From CAVTYH01 sp963738835 (GTDB lineage Bacteria; Planctomycetota; Planctomycetia; Pirellulales; JADZDJ01): 64,000 bases of DNA. The notes under the pieces are model-generated. The model made no database searches. It was not told the origin of the DNA and saw nothing but the letters and a program-made list of their open reading frames with translations. Location: positions 124,001 through 188,000 of the forward strand of contig CAVTYH010000004.1 of assembly GCA_963738835.1 (NCBI GenBank), written 5' to 3'. The position numbers and the translations under genes are program-made. Shown piece by piece: positions 10,410 through 19,011 of this stretch (its first letter is position 1; each line of letters opens with the position of its first letter).

Positions 10410-10431
10410 CATTCTAGAATGTCCCCTTTTC
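10410..10431. repeat. Right half of the palindrome split by the IS
   Basis: CATTCTAGAATG, the right 12-bp target duplicate, followed by TCCCCTTTTC. The duplicate is itself a perfect palindrome, so the element sits at the symmetry centre of its target. Confidence 0.75.
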
Positions 10432-10461
10432 TCCTCCAACTTATTGCAATATCTCCGCGTT

Positions 10462-11063
10462 TTACTGTTTTAGGTTCTGTACCAAGAAATCTGACACACA
10501 AATTGGCAACTGCGAGTAGACCGCAACATTAAGAGCGTCTCCATGCCAATTCGACACACTGCAATTCCTTGTCTTCAATATATCTGAGTTGCGACGATAA
10601 GGACAATTTATCCTCGAACCGAGCAAAAAAAAAAATCAACGAACATGTCCTGCAACGCGGCTCTCGAGGGCACAGCTAGTTTAGAGAGAACGGAGTCGAA
10701 GCCGCGCGGAGTCAATTCTGGTTTGTGGATACGCTGGTACAGAATCAGTGCATTAGAGTGATTCAGTGTCAATGGAATACGCCGGTGACCTCCCTGCTCA
10801 CCAAGATAGCATGTCGCACCGCTAATACTCTTTTTGAACACAAGAACTTCAATTTCAAAACCGACTCCACCCTGTAATCGTTTAGGGCTGCCAATTCCCA
10901 CGAGCTCTTTTGCGGTAATGTAGTTTGAAAGGATTTGGCTACCGTGGTTACCACATAGGTTAAATTCTCGCATAGCGCGGCGCAAAAAGATGACCGTGAC
11001 ATTCAATACTGACTCGGCCCCGCAGCTTCGACAAACAGAAAAGTGTGGTTCGCTTTGATCCAT
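10462..11063 (-). CDS. Zinc-finger plus bifunctional nuclease (DUF151) protein, frameshifted
   Basis: The N-terminus MDQSEPHFSVCRSCGAE and a later LCGNHG form a C-x2-C/C-x2-H zinc-binding pair, as in UVR/ClpA-associated leaders. From residue ~65 the sequence follows the DUF151 (BFN) pattern: EIEVLVFKK, then HRRIPLTLNHSNALILYQRI and LTPRGFDSVLSKL. The literal frame stops at 10608, just after a run of eleven A (10625-10635). Removing one base there continues with RFEDKLSLSSQLRYIEDKEL. A second shift near 10545 gives GDALNVAVYSQLPICVSD, the expected DUF151 C-terminal motif, ending at 10462. The restored protein has ~200 residues. DUF151 proteins have reported DNase/RNase activity, and their role in planctomycetes is unknown. 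Confidence 0.72.
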
Positions 11064-11132
11064 TTGTTCGGTATCGGACGATAGGGCGGCGTCGCTTCGC
11101 GTACTAAGAATAATCCTTGCAACTAATCAGCA

Positions 11133-11555
11133 TCAACGTTGCCATGGCCATCGCCCGCCTTCAACCTGGTTGTCCCACCAGTCTAGATTGTATTTCATTT
11201 GCTGCAGCATTTGATCTAGCGTTGCCGCGGCGTCACAGAATAATTCTTGCCCCTGCGGCGTCACAGAATAACCCCCGGCCGCCTCCCAAGGCCATAGCCA
11301 GAGAACGGGGTTAAAACTGATAAGCAAGCATCCACCCGCTAACAGACCCGCCGACCCCAACGACGGCAGCCCCTTGCGCGAAGCGGTTCGTTTTGAAGGC
11401 GTTCCACCAGTCGGTGAGTGGATTAGGCTTACCACCATACGGGTAGCCTGGGTTTTGAAAGATTCCGTAGCCCGTGGGCGGTACCCGTTGTGGGCCCCAT
11501 TCGGCGTGATTTGGATTGGTCCAATACCTTGGTGAATTTCCCGGACGCTGGAAAT
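11133..11555 (-). CDS. Hypothetical protein remnant, frameshifted
   Basis: Two minus-strand frames look coding and join near 11355. Upstream is YWTNPNHAEWGPQRVPPTGY and NPLTDWWNAFKTNRFAQGAA. Downstream is GSAGLLAGGCLLISFNPVLW and TLDQMLQQMKYNLDWWDNQ, ending at 11133. No family is recognised, and a membrane-inserted Gly/Leu segment is visible. The 5' end runs into the palindrome at 11556-11605, which may have truncated the gene. Confidence 0.35.
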   Translation of the reverse strand: MSSVREIHQGIGPIQITPNGAHNGYRPRATESFKTQATRMVVSLIHSPTGGTPSKRTASRKGLPSLGSAGLLAGGCLLISFNPVLWLWPWEAAGGYSVTPQGQELFCDAAATLDQMLQQMKYNLDWWDNQVEGGRWPWQR

Positions 11556-11605
11556 GAAAAAGGGACATTCTGGTTTTTTCGGAATAAGTGGAATGTCCCC
11601 TTTTC
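11556..11605. repeat. Palindromic repeat of the GGGACATTC family
   Basis: Arms GAAAAAGGGACATTC (11556-11570) and GAATGTCCCCTTTTC (11591-11605) with a 20-nt loop. This is the same sequence family as the target of the IS4-family element and as 32309-32357. It is an intergenic REP-like or MITE-like unit. Confidence 0.8.
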
Positions 11606-11610
11606 TCCCC

Positions 11611-11826
11611 CACGGGCCTTAGCGAGCTGGTTTGCGTCAGGCACCCAGCATTTACGGGCAGCGCTATTTCCTGTCGTCCTTTGGCCCTCGACAGAGAGGC
11701 CTGGAAACCCGGTAGCAAACAGGCACAATCGTTACCTCGGGTTGAGGACCACGAATCCGTCGCACTACCCACAATTCTGGCGTGTGTCTCAAACGCGACT
11801 ACTCAAATTGCCTATACGTGTTCTTT
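11611..11826 (+). repeat. Copy 2 of the ~210-bp direct repeat
   Basis: Matches 8866-9076 in direct orientation. It starts 6 bp after the palindrome at 11556-11605, while copy 1 ends 5 bp before a palindrome of the same family. The unit is therefore associated with that palindrome at opposite ends in the two places. Confidence 0.8.
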
Positions 11827-12318
11827 TGTACAAGTGTCGCGATTTTGATCCCGGGGTGTCGGTGCGCAAAGTCGAAAAAGTCGAGGAATATTGAGGGCCT
11901 CAAGCCAAAGTCGGACTTTGAGATTTTGACGTGCCAAAGTGGCATTCCCCTAAAATTCAATCGGCGTTCAGCGTTCAGCGGCGGTTTTCGAGGTGCGACC
12001 TAAAATAACCAAACGGCTCGACCCGCTGGAGACGGGGAGCCGTTTGATTGAAAGTCCGATTTTTATCGGAAGCTGCACGGGGCAGCGCTAAATCTCGCAC
12101 CGTGGCGGCGGGCATGACCTCGGCTGGCGAGAAAACTCGCCAAAGCGTCGGTGCTGTGCCCGCCGGTTTGCACGACTGCACTTTCCGCGACCGATCAGCG
12201 ACAAACCTGCCGCCCATCGAATCCGATGTCCCACCACCAGGGGCCGTGCTGCCGAAGCGGCACCAGGCTTACGCCCTACGTGGCCGAGAGCGGAAACGCA
12301 ATCGCTGGTCGTGCGCGA
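11827..12318. other. Intergenic, no gene seen
   Basis: No coding frame is convincing. The stretch contains the hairpin at 12010-12046 and short iterations such as GTTCAGCGTTCAGCGG near 11967. Confidence 0.5.
12010..12046 (-). terminator. Hairpin, likely terminator of the Cys-rich gene
   Basis: Stem CAAACGGCTC / GAGCCGTTTG with a GC-rich loop. On the minus strand it is followed by GGTTATTTTA. It lies ~270 bp after the stop of the Cys-rich gene. The U-tract is weak. Confidence 0.5.
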
Positions 12319-12840
12319 CTAGCCACCGCAACCGCAGCTGGGGGCAGCCGAGCAACCGCAGCTTGGCGCCGCACAGCAGCTCGATTCACAGCAGCAATCG
12401 CAGCACGACTTGTGGCAGCATTTGTGCAGCCAACCAAACAAGTGGCACTTGTGGCCGCAGCACGGTTCGCAGCACGAATCGCAGCCGCAGCTGGGGGCAG
12501 CACTGCAACCGCAGCTAGGGGCAGCGGCAGCACAGCTCGGGGCAGCCGAGCAAGTCGATTCGCAACCGCAGCTCTTTTCGCAACCGCAGCAGCTATCGCA
12601 GCACTTGTGGCAGCATTTGTGCAGCCAACCGAACAGATGGCACTTGTGGCAGCAAGGATCGCAGCACGAGTCGCAGCAAGAATCGCAGCCGCAAGTCGGC
12701 GCGGCGCAGCAAGTCTGCTCACAACAACATGACGATTCACAACAACCGCCACCGTGATGGAACGCCTTGGCATCGGCGGCGCCCAACATCACGAAGGCGC
12801 CGGCCAGCAGGGCCGCCGCCAACACAACACGACGTTTCAT
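12319..12840 (-). CDS. Exported cysteine-rich repeat protein
   Basis: A 173-aa protein from ATG 12840, chosen because AGGAG lies 8 bp upstream and the first residues (MKRRVVLAAALLAGAFVMLG) form a Sec signal ending near AADAKA. The mature part is dominated by Cys (more than a quarter of residues), mainly as CC, CGC and SCC clusters, together with Ser, Ala and His. The segment HKCHLFGWLHKCCHK occurs twice, about 70 residues apart, so the protein has arisen partly by internal duplication. Such a composition suits dense disulphide cross-linking or metal binding at the cell surface. Planctomycete walls are proteinaceous and Cys-rich, so a structural wall role is plausible but inferred. Antisense frames in this region are shadows of the repeats. 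Confidence 0.8.
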   Translation of the reverse strand: MKRRVVLAAALLAGAFVMLGAADAKAFHHGGGCCESSCCCEQTCCAAPTCGCDSCCDSCCDPCCHKCHLFGWLHKCCHKCCDSCCGCEKSCGCESTCSAAPSCAAAAPSCGCSAAPSCGCDSCCEPCCGHKCHLFGWLHKCCHKSCCDCCCESSCCAAPSCGCSAAPSCGCGG

Positions 12841-13261
12841 GGGAGGAACTCCTAAAGCGGAACAAAGGGGATCGGCACTCAAAAAAATCGTCCACCATCT
12901 CGGCGTCCAGAATCGCTGCCTGCCCTCGCTATTGCGGTCGTTGGGCTAAGGCTCTAGCACTGGATGCGCCCACGATGGGGCATGACCTATGGAGCGATAT
13001 CGTCTTGCTAGCACGATCCGTTTAGCCAGATGATGCCTTTTCGCTACGCAATAGACTTTAGGCAGTCCGCAAACTCCGCGAGTGCCGCAATTGCCGCCGG
13101 CGATAATCCCTGCCGTCTGGTGCGATTAGTCAGGCCGATGCGGGGCACAATCGATGCGACCGGTGCAATCCGAGCAGGCCTAAGACTGAGACAGAACGAC
13201 GAAAGCCAGATGGCAACCGTTGCGGAAGCCAGGGGCAAGCGTGGTTGCTTTGGTAAACGGC
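12841..13261. other. Intergenic, no gene seen
   Basis: This lies between the start of the Cys-rich gene and the 3' end of the ABC-operon membrane protein gene. It must hold the promoter of the Cys-rich gene. No clear -35/-10 pair or operator was identified. Confidence 0.4.
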
Positions 13262-14923
13262 TCACGCTGCCTTCGCCGGCGATTCCGCAGGCTTCTCGGC
13301 CGGCTTCTTTTCGGGCGCTTTTTCGGGCGGCGGGGCAACTTCGCTGTCAACAGCTGTCCGTTTGCCTTCGTTCAAGTCGATCATGTCTTGCAGAATGAAT
13401 TTGTCCGGAAACTTCTCGCCGGGGATTTTGCCGATCGCTTTTTTGTATTTGTCGATCTCGTCAACCAGCTCGTCGGCCATGATGTTGTTGTCGCGCAGCA
13501 CCGGGAATTTATCAAGTACGATCCGCCACTTGGCGAACGATTGCTCATACGCTTTACGGGCTTCGAACAGCTCGCCGGTATCGTACGATTTCGAGGCCAG
13601 ATACAGAAGTTTGCGCGCTTCAAGGCAGTCGTCCGTCGGTTCCGACAGGCAGCGGGCCAACCAGTAGTTGTAATTGACAATACCGCGGTAGGTATCGATC
13701 GTGCCGGCCTTCTGCGCATACTCCGCAATTTCGTCGGCCAGTCGTCGCGCTTCAGGCCGCTTATCGGGTGGCGCATTGAGAGCCACTTCTTCCCAACTCA
13801 CATTGGTCTTCACTTCAGCAAGGCTGGCGACGTTGTATTCGTCGGCGGTGCGTTCGGATCGTTTTTTCTCCAAAGCGTGTCGCTCGTCAGTCGTCAGCTT
13901 GGCGATTTTTGACTGGCGAATGCCGTCCCGTTCGCCGGGCAGCAACTTTTCGAGCTGAGCTTCGCTATCTTTGATCTTCGCCTGATACTCTTCCAATTGA
14001 TTCAATCGCACGGTGTAGCCGTACGGCGTTGGCAGCTCGCGATCCGAATAAAGCTGCCACTCGCGGGCTGCGTTTTCCCAAGCCCCCTTGGCTTGATCTT
14101 CATTTTCTTGCAAAGCACCTTCTTCTTCAATCGTGTCGGCGTAATTGATCAGCGCCATCGCTGCTTCAGAATGGAACAACAGCGGGCTGGGCGCCCTTTG
14201 ACCTGGTTTGTTTTTTTCACGACGATCAAGCGATTCACCTCGAACATATACCCGCAACCGTCGGCCGGAATCGACCAGCGCCTGGGCTTGCTTGTACCAA
14301 TCGTGGGCCACCAGCCAGTTGTCTGTTAGCCGCTCTCCTTTTTCCTGCTGCTGTTTGGCGAACAGCCGGCGATACTGCACGTGTTCGTCGGCCTTGCCGA
14401 TTTTATTGCCGTAAAACCAGCCGATGCGGGCGAGAAAACGCGGATCGGTGGCGTTGTATTGGTAACCGTCCTTGAGAAACTCGATGCCCTTCATCACCCA
14501 GTAAAAGCGATCGCGATAGTCGTCAAATTCCACGGAAATATTGTAAGACTGATTGTGAGCTTCAAAATCCCAGACGGAGAAGAAGTTTGGCTGCAATCGG
14601 ATGATTTGATTCACGACGGCCGAGACGCTGCTCCAATCTTCGACCATTTGATAATGGTGCAAGCTGTTCCACAGCAGTTGCACCGCCACGCCACGCATAC
14701 CCAGCGTGGCCAGCTTCATCGTCTCGCTGGCTGGATCAATCTTTCCCAGTGTGGCCTGACTGAGATGATTTTCATCACGCTCGCGCGCCAACTTGCCGCC
14801 GGGCGAACGGTTGCCATCGGCATCGACTGAGGCCGGTTGGCTCAGCAGCGAAATCGGAATCCACAACACCGCAATGGCCACCAGGTAACCGACTTTGCGG
14901 TAAAAACTGCGGCGTTCGCTCAT
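13262..14923 (-). CDS. Membrane-anchored helical protein of an ABC exporter operon
   Basis: A 553-aa protein with a single N-terminal membrane segment (YLVAIAVLWIPISLLSQP, residues ~13-30) and a large extracytoplasmic part rich in Tyr, Trp and charged residues, probably TPR-like helical repeats (for example TMKLATLGMRGVAVQLLWNS and RFYWVMKGIEFLKDGYQY). The C-terminal ~40 residues are a Pro/Glu/Lys/Ala tail. It is recognised as a planctomycete protein regularly found behind an ABC-2 permease, with no established function. Its ATG overlaps the permease stop in an ATGA at 14920-14923, so the three genes ATPase-permease-this protein are one operon. It may be a periplasmic partner of the transporter. 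Confidence 0.8.
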   Translation of the reverse strand: MSERRSFYRKVGYLVAIAVLWIPISLLSQPASVDADGNRSPGGKLARERDENHLSQATLGKIDPASETMKLATLGMRGVAVQLLWNSLHHYQMVEDWSSVSAVVNQIIRLQPNFFSVWDFEAHNQSYNISVEFDDYRDRFYWVMKGIEFLKDGYQYNATDPRFLARIGWFYGNKIGKADEHVQYRRLFAKQQQEKGERLTDNWLVAHDWYKQAQALVDSGRRLRVYVRGESLDRREKNKPGQRAPSPLLFHSEAAMALINYADTIEEEGALQENEDQAKGAWENAAREWQLYSDRELPTPYGYTVRLNQLEEYQAKIKDSEAQLEKLLPGERDGIRQSKIAKLTTDERHALEKKRSERTADEYNVASLAEVKTNVSWEEVALNAPPDKRPEARRLADEIAEYAQKAGTIDTYRGIVNYNYWLARCLSEPTDDCLEARKLLYLASKSYDTGELFEARKAYEQSFAKWRIVLDKFPVLRDNNIMADELVDEIDKYKKAIGKIPGEKFPDKFILQDMIDLNEGKRTAVDSEVAPPPEKAPEKKPAEKPAESPAKAA

Positions 14924-16778
14924 CGAGCCACCTCGCGCATTCGAAAGAACAAAAAGCCGGCCAGAAAGGCGGCCAACAAATAAGCGGCCATCCGCGTCAG
15001 TTGTTCCAACAGCAGATCGCTGGGAATGTTGAAGCCGCCGGAAACGAAACTCACATTGCTGAACGTGCTGAAGTCGGGAAGCAAATCGGTTCCGGCTTTC
15101 ATAATTCGCAATAGAAGTTTATCGATCCAAACCATCACTTCGACGCCGGGGCTAATTTCGTAGGGTACCGTGATCGATTTCTGCGTGATGAGCCGCACGA
15201 ACGATTCCACCGGACCACCACCCGGCATTAAACGGCGATTGTCTTCGATGACGCCTTTGAACAAATCGCCCACGAAGCTGGCGAAGAATCCGACTAGCAT
15301 GCAACCCAGCGTGGCCAGCATTGCCACGGCGCCGCTCAAGAAGGTGCTGAACATCACGCCCAGGCCGATGACCAGCACCATTTGCATCCAAATGCCAATG
15401 TAGCCTTTGACGAAATTGAGCTCGAACGAAGCATCGTCGGCCCGAATATATAAGTCGGGCGCCGCGCGCCGAGCAACTGCCCGGGCTCCAAGCATTGCAG
15501 CACGATTTCCAACCGGCCGTTGGCGACGAGGTCTTTGAACAAATCGATTTTCTGGTTCTGATCGCTGTCGGGCGACACGGCGCGGTGCATGTCCCGGCTC
15601 ACGAACCGGCGATCGACCGCGAACTCTTTAGCGGTGAAAATGATCGGCTCGCTCGCTAGCTGCGTCTGGGGATTGCGGAAGAATAACTTGCCGGTGATTC
15701 CTTTTTCGATGTTTCCCTTGTAGGTACGGAACACGCGGATGGTCATTTCCAGCGGCAGGCCGCGCTTTTCCGGGGGCGTATCGGGCGAGAACAGTGTATT
15801 TTCGTCGATGTTGTCGAAGGTCCAAATGGCCGCCGATTTCGTGTTGCCATCAACAAAGCCGCGGTATTCCCATTCTTTGCCGACATTAATGCCCTTCTCT
15901 TTCGGCGAGCCGTCACGATCCAAAAACCGTAAATGGCCGCGAATCGGCACCCGGGCCACAAGCAAATCGACCGGTGGCCCCACGATGTAGCGGGTTTTAC
16001 CGTCGATTGTTTCTGTCGTGACAATGTGCCGATGGCCGTGTTTGAATTCGGTCTCCATGGTGCCGTCAGCATTCAAGTACACGTCATGGCGATGATTCTG
16101 CGCGTCGCGGGTGGTGCCGATCTTGCCTGGTTTCAACGCGCCGGGCTTGAGCGCCGCTTCGTTCAAATCGGTCGATTCCAACACGTGCGTGTGGTTCAAC
16201 GATCGCACCACAAACACATAGCTGCACGCGCCCATAACTGCCAGCAATGCGGTCCCGATCAGCGTGAAGCCAAGAATGCGACCCAAGACGATTTCGGCGC
16301 CGCGCACCGGTTTGGTAACAACCGTGGTGATGGTTTTGTTTTTGATGTCGGCCGGCAAACTGAACGTGCTGATGAACAACGCCAGCAGCACCGTCAGATA
16401 CGTGGTCCACGACAGTACGAACGATAAATACAGCGGCCCCGGGTCTGGCGTGCTGGGATCGAGAAACCAGCCGGCAAACATCAAAATAATGGCGAAAGCC
16501 ACGAGCGCCACCCATACCCGGCGGCGAAATGCTTCTTGGATGGCCAACCGGGCCAGCGCCCAAATGCGCCGCGGCGAAATCTGCACCAAATCGACCGCTG
16601 CTCCAACCAAAGCCCGATACAGCCGATCGCCCGCCGGCATCGGCCCGTAACGGAAAGCGGCCACCAGGTAGCTGATGACCAGCGTACCTAGCACCACAAA
16701 GAACGCGGCTTCGCCAAAGTTCCGCAGCGCCTCGGGAAACCAGACGGAATAAGACGGGATTTCCTGTTCCAATACCAT
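14920..16778 (-). CDS. ABC-2 type transporter permease, frameshifted
   Basis: The first frame (from 16778) has a membrane segment near residue 30, then a cluster VWVALVAFAIILMFAGWFLD and TYLTVLLALFISTFSLPADI followed by KTITTVVTKPVRGAEIVLGR, the typical ABC-2 permease coupling region. A ~200-residue extracytoplasmic domain follows. At about 15470 the frame must change: EPGQLLGARR continues as PDLYIRADDASFELNFVKG in the frame that ends at 14920, adding four to five membrane segments. The merged protein has ~619 residues. It is partner to the ATPase encoded 90 bp upstream and overlaps the next gene by 4 bp. It probably moves a lipid, peptide or polysaccharide; the substrate is unknown. Confidence 0.82.
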
Positions 16779-16867
16779 GCGTTAGAGACTGACGAAGGGC
16801 GGATAACGAAATGTATGATGAATTTCAAACGTCCAAATTCAGAAAGCGCGGAAATGGATTCAATCGA

Positions 16868-17806
16868 TTAGCTATTTTCGGCCACCGCACGCCGTCCAGG
16901 TCGGGCTTCACTGTCGCGCACAATGTTCAGGAACAGTTCTTCCAGCGTGGTCGTCGGGGTTTCCATGCTGTTGACGGTGCCTTGATGTTTTTCGATTACG
17001 GCGCGAATTTCCGCTTTCGCTTCTTCGCTGAGGCTGGAAGCCCGAATTTGCGTGATGTCCCGCATTTTGAGCAGGCTGTCGACGCGGCCCAATTCTTTCA
17101 ATTCGCCCTGATGCAAAATAGCGATGCGATCGCAAACGTCTTGCACGTCGGCCAGCAAGTGGCTGCACATTAGAATTGTTTTGCCCTCGGCCTTGAGCTT
17201 GAGAATCAAATCTTTCATCTCGCGCGTGCCGATAGGATCCAAGCCGCTCGTGGGTTCGTCGAGCAAGATGACTTCCGGATCGTTGATCAAAGCCTGCGCA
17301 AGACCCAACCGTCGCGCCATACCCTTGGAATACTCACGCATTTGTCGGCGGCGTGCCCAACTGAGTCCGACCATGTCGATCAGCGCTTCAGCCCTTTGTT
17401 TGCGCACCGAAGCCGGCATATCGAACAGTCGACCGTAAAAGTCGAGTGTCTCTTCGGCGTTCAGGAACTTGTAGAGGTAAGTTTCCTCGGGCAGGTAACC
17501 GATCCGCTCGTTCTTCTTTACCTCCGTGGCGTCTTGCCCCAACACGAGGGCTCGGCCGGTCGTGGGGAAGAGCAATCCCAACAGCAATTTGATCGTGGTC
17601 GATTTGCCCGATCCGTTGGGACCCAAAAGGCCGAAAATTTCGCCGCGATAAATCGACAGATCGAGCGCTTTTAACGCCCGAACTTTCTGGCGGCCCCAAA
17701 AATCGCGATACGTTTTCGAAAGGTTGCGCGTCTCGATGACCGGCTCCGAACTGGTCGGCGCAACGGAGGGCTTGGCCTGGAGGACCGGGGTCGCCTCGGT
17801 CGACAT
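16868..17806 (-). CDS. ABC transporter ATP-binding protein
   Basis: 312 aa from ATG 17806, chosen over an upstream ATG (17851) because AAGGAA precedes it and the family alignment starts there after a ~35-residue Pro/Ser-rich leader. Walker A is GLLGPNGSGKST, the signature is YSKGMARRLGLAQAL, Walker B is VILLDEPTSGLD and the switch His lies in MCSHLLADVQ. It is of the ABC-2 exporter type (NatA/CcmA-like), with a C-terminal regulatory tail. First gene of the operon with the permease and the helical membrane protein downstream. Confidence 0.92.
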   Translation of the reverse strand: MSTEATPVLQAKPSVAPTSSEPVIETRNLSKTYRDFWGRQKVRALKALDLSIYRGEIFGLLGPNGSGKSTTIKLLLGLLFPTTGRALVLGQDATEVKKNERIGYLPEETYLYKFLNAEETLDFYGRLFDMPASVRKQRAEALIDMVGLSWARRRQMREYSKGMARRLGLAQALINDPEVILLDEPTSGLDPIGTREMKDLILKLKAEGKTILMCSHLLADVQDVCDRIAILHQGELKELGRVDSLLKMRDITQIRASSLSEEAKAEIRAVIEKHQGTVNSMETPTTTLEELFLNIVRDSEARPGRRAVAENS

Positions 17807-18430
17807 AGCGGGTTCCTTCGCGGGATGAGGAAAAAGCCGGACAAACAACAACTTACGGAGAGCGCCTGGCAGGTTTGGAGATCGCCATTTTTTCGCGGCG
17901 CAGCTTCAACGCCGCGGTGCCAGGACCGACCCGGTTCTTTTACGCCGGGCAGTCGCCCACGGTTCGCCACCGAAAAGCAGCAAATCGTTGGGATGCTGCA
18001 CTATACGTGGAGAGGCGGCCGCTATTCAAGGAAGCCCGAACCTAACAGTATGTCTTCCTTCAGCAGAAACCGCGGATTACGCGGATGAATACGGATAATG
18101 ACGATGCAGACCGAGTAGTATGGGCCATTTACTGGTCCGCGCAATCCGTGGTTGAGTCGGCGGGCTTTCAATCGGCCCAAATAACTGTGTCAGGGCGATG
18201 CTTTGAAGGATTTTCTCAAAGAGCTCTGAAAAAGTCGCCGGTTTTGACCACCACGTATTGGACCATTTTTTCACAGCCGAAGAATACCAAAGTCTTTGTC
18301 TGCCTTGATGTTGCACCGCGTCTGTGGTGTCCATTTGTTTGCTGGGCGACGACATCGGCACGGTGCGTGCATTAAATCGTCGACGGGCAATCAACGCCCA
18401 CGGTTGATATTGAATCAGGAGGGCCATGTG
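17807..18430. other. Intergenic, no gene seen
   Basis: Divergent intergenic region between the ABC operon and the 62-aa gene at 18431. It includes a CCGCGGATTACGCGGATGAA tract near 18070 of the kind dispersed in many bacterial genomes. No coding frame is convincing. Confidence 0.45.
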
Positions 18431-18619
18431 ATGGACCGCAGCACACGATTCATGTGGATGAAAGATTTGTTAGACCACCTGCGGAGCTGTACCGAAGGGT
18501 GGCAGACTTCCGCCGGCCTACGTGGCGAAGGAGTTTGGGCCGACGCCATGTGTCGCGATTTGAACGAGTTGCGACGATTATGCGATCAGCTACGGGGTGA
18601 CGCGATAGCTGCCCGTTAG
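18431..18619 (+). CDS. Small conserved planctomycete protein, 62 aa
   Basis: MDRSTRFMWMKDLLDHLRSC opens a 62-residue soluble, helical protein ending DLNELRRLCDQLRGDAIAAR. The start is fixed by AGGAGGG at 18417-18423, seven bases before the ATG. An in-frame GTG three bases upstream is also possible. Similar short proteins with WMKDLLDHL and RRDLxExRRLC patterns are common in planctomycetes and have no assigned function. It stands alone between two long intergenic regions. Confidence 0.7.
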   Translation: MDRSTRFMWMKDLLDHLRSCTEGWQTSAGLRGEGVWADAMCRDLNELRRLCDQLRGDAIAAR

Positions 18620-19011
18620 CGGTGTATGAGGTCGAGTGCCAACTGCTTGGTTTGGGTGACTGGTGGTCTGGTTTGGGTGGCTGGCTGGGCTAAAAATGAA
18701 ATTGTGGCCGGGTCTTGGGGGGCTCGCCATGATCGGACGCCTGGCGAAAAATGAACTTAATCGGCTCTGGCCGGGGACCGCGTTTGCCCACGGCCAGGCC
18801 GATTGATTCACTTCAGCCGCAATCGTGCGACGCCAAATCTGTTGCGCATTATGATGAAGCGGCTCCAACTCAATTCTTCTCATTTGGGCAGCCGTGAGCC
18901 GTCCGATTCTGCTGACTATCCGCCGCAATTGCTTGACTCTCACGCCGCGGCTAGTAACATCAGCCTCGTGTCATCCGAGCTGATTCTCGCTCCCTAAGGT
19001 GCATCATCACC
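18620..19011. other. Intergenic with a short tandem-like G-rich repeat
   Basis: A segment near 18645-18690 repeats TGGTTTGGGTG with small changes (three partial copies). No gene is seen. It should contain the promoter of the lactonase gene. Confidence 0.45.

Noticed and set aside
12151..12773. Long Ala/Gln/Ser-rich open frames on both strands over the Cys-rich gene
   Set aside because: They are shadows of the TGC/GCA-rich repeats of the real minus-strand gene, which has a signal peptide and a ribosome-binding site.
18077..18427. 116-aa minus-strand frame between the ABC operon and the 62-aa gene
   Set aside because: No ribosome-binding site and no recognisable motif. It overlaps dispersed-repeat sequence.
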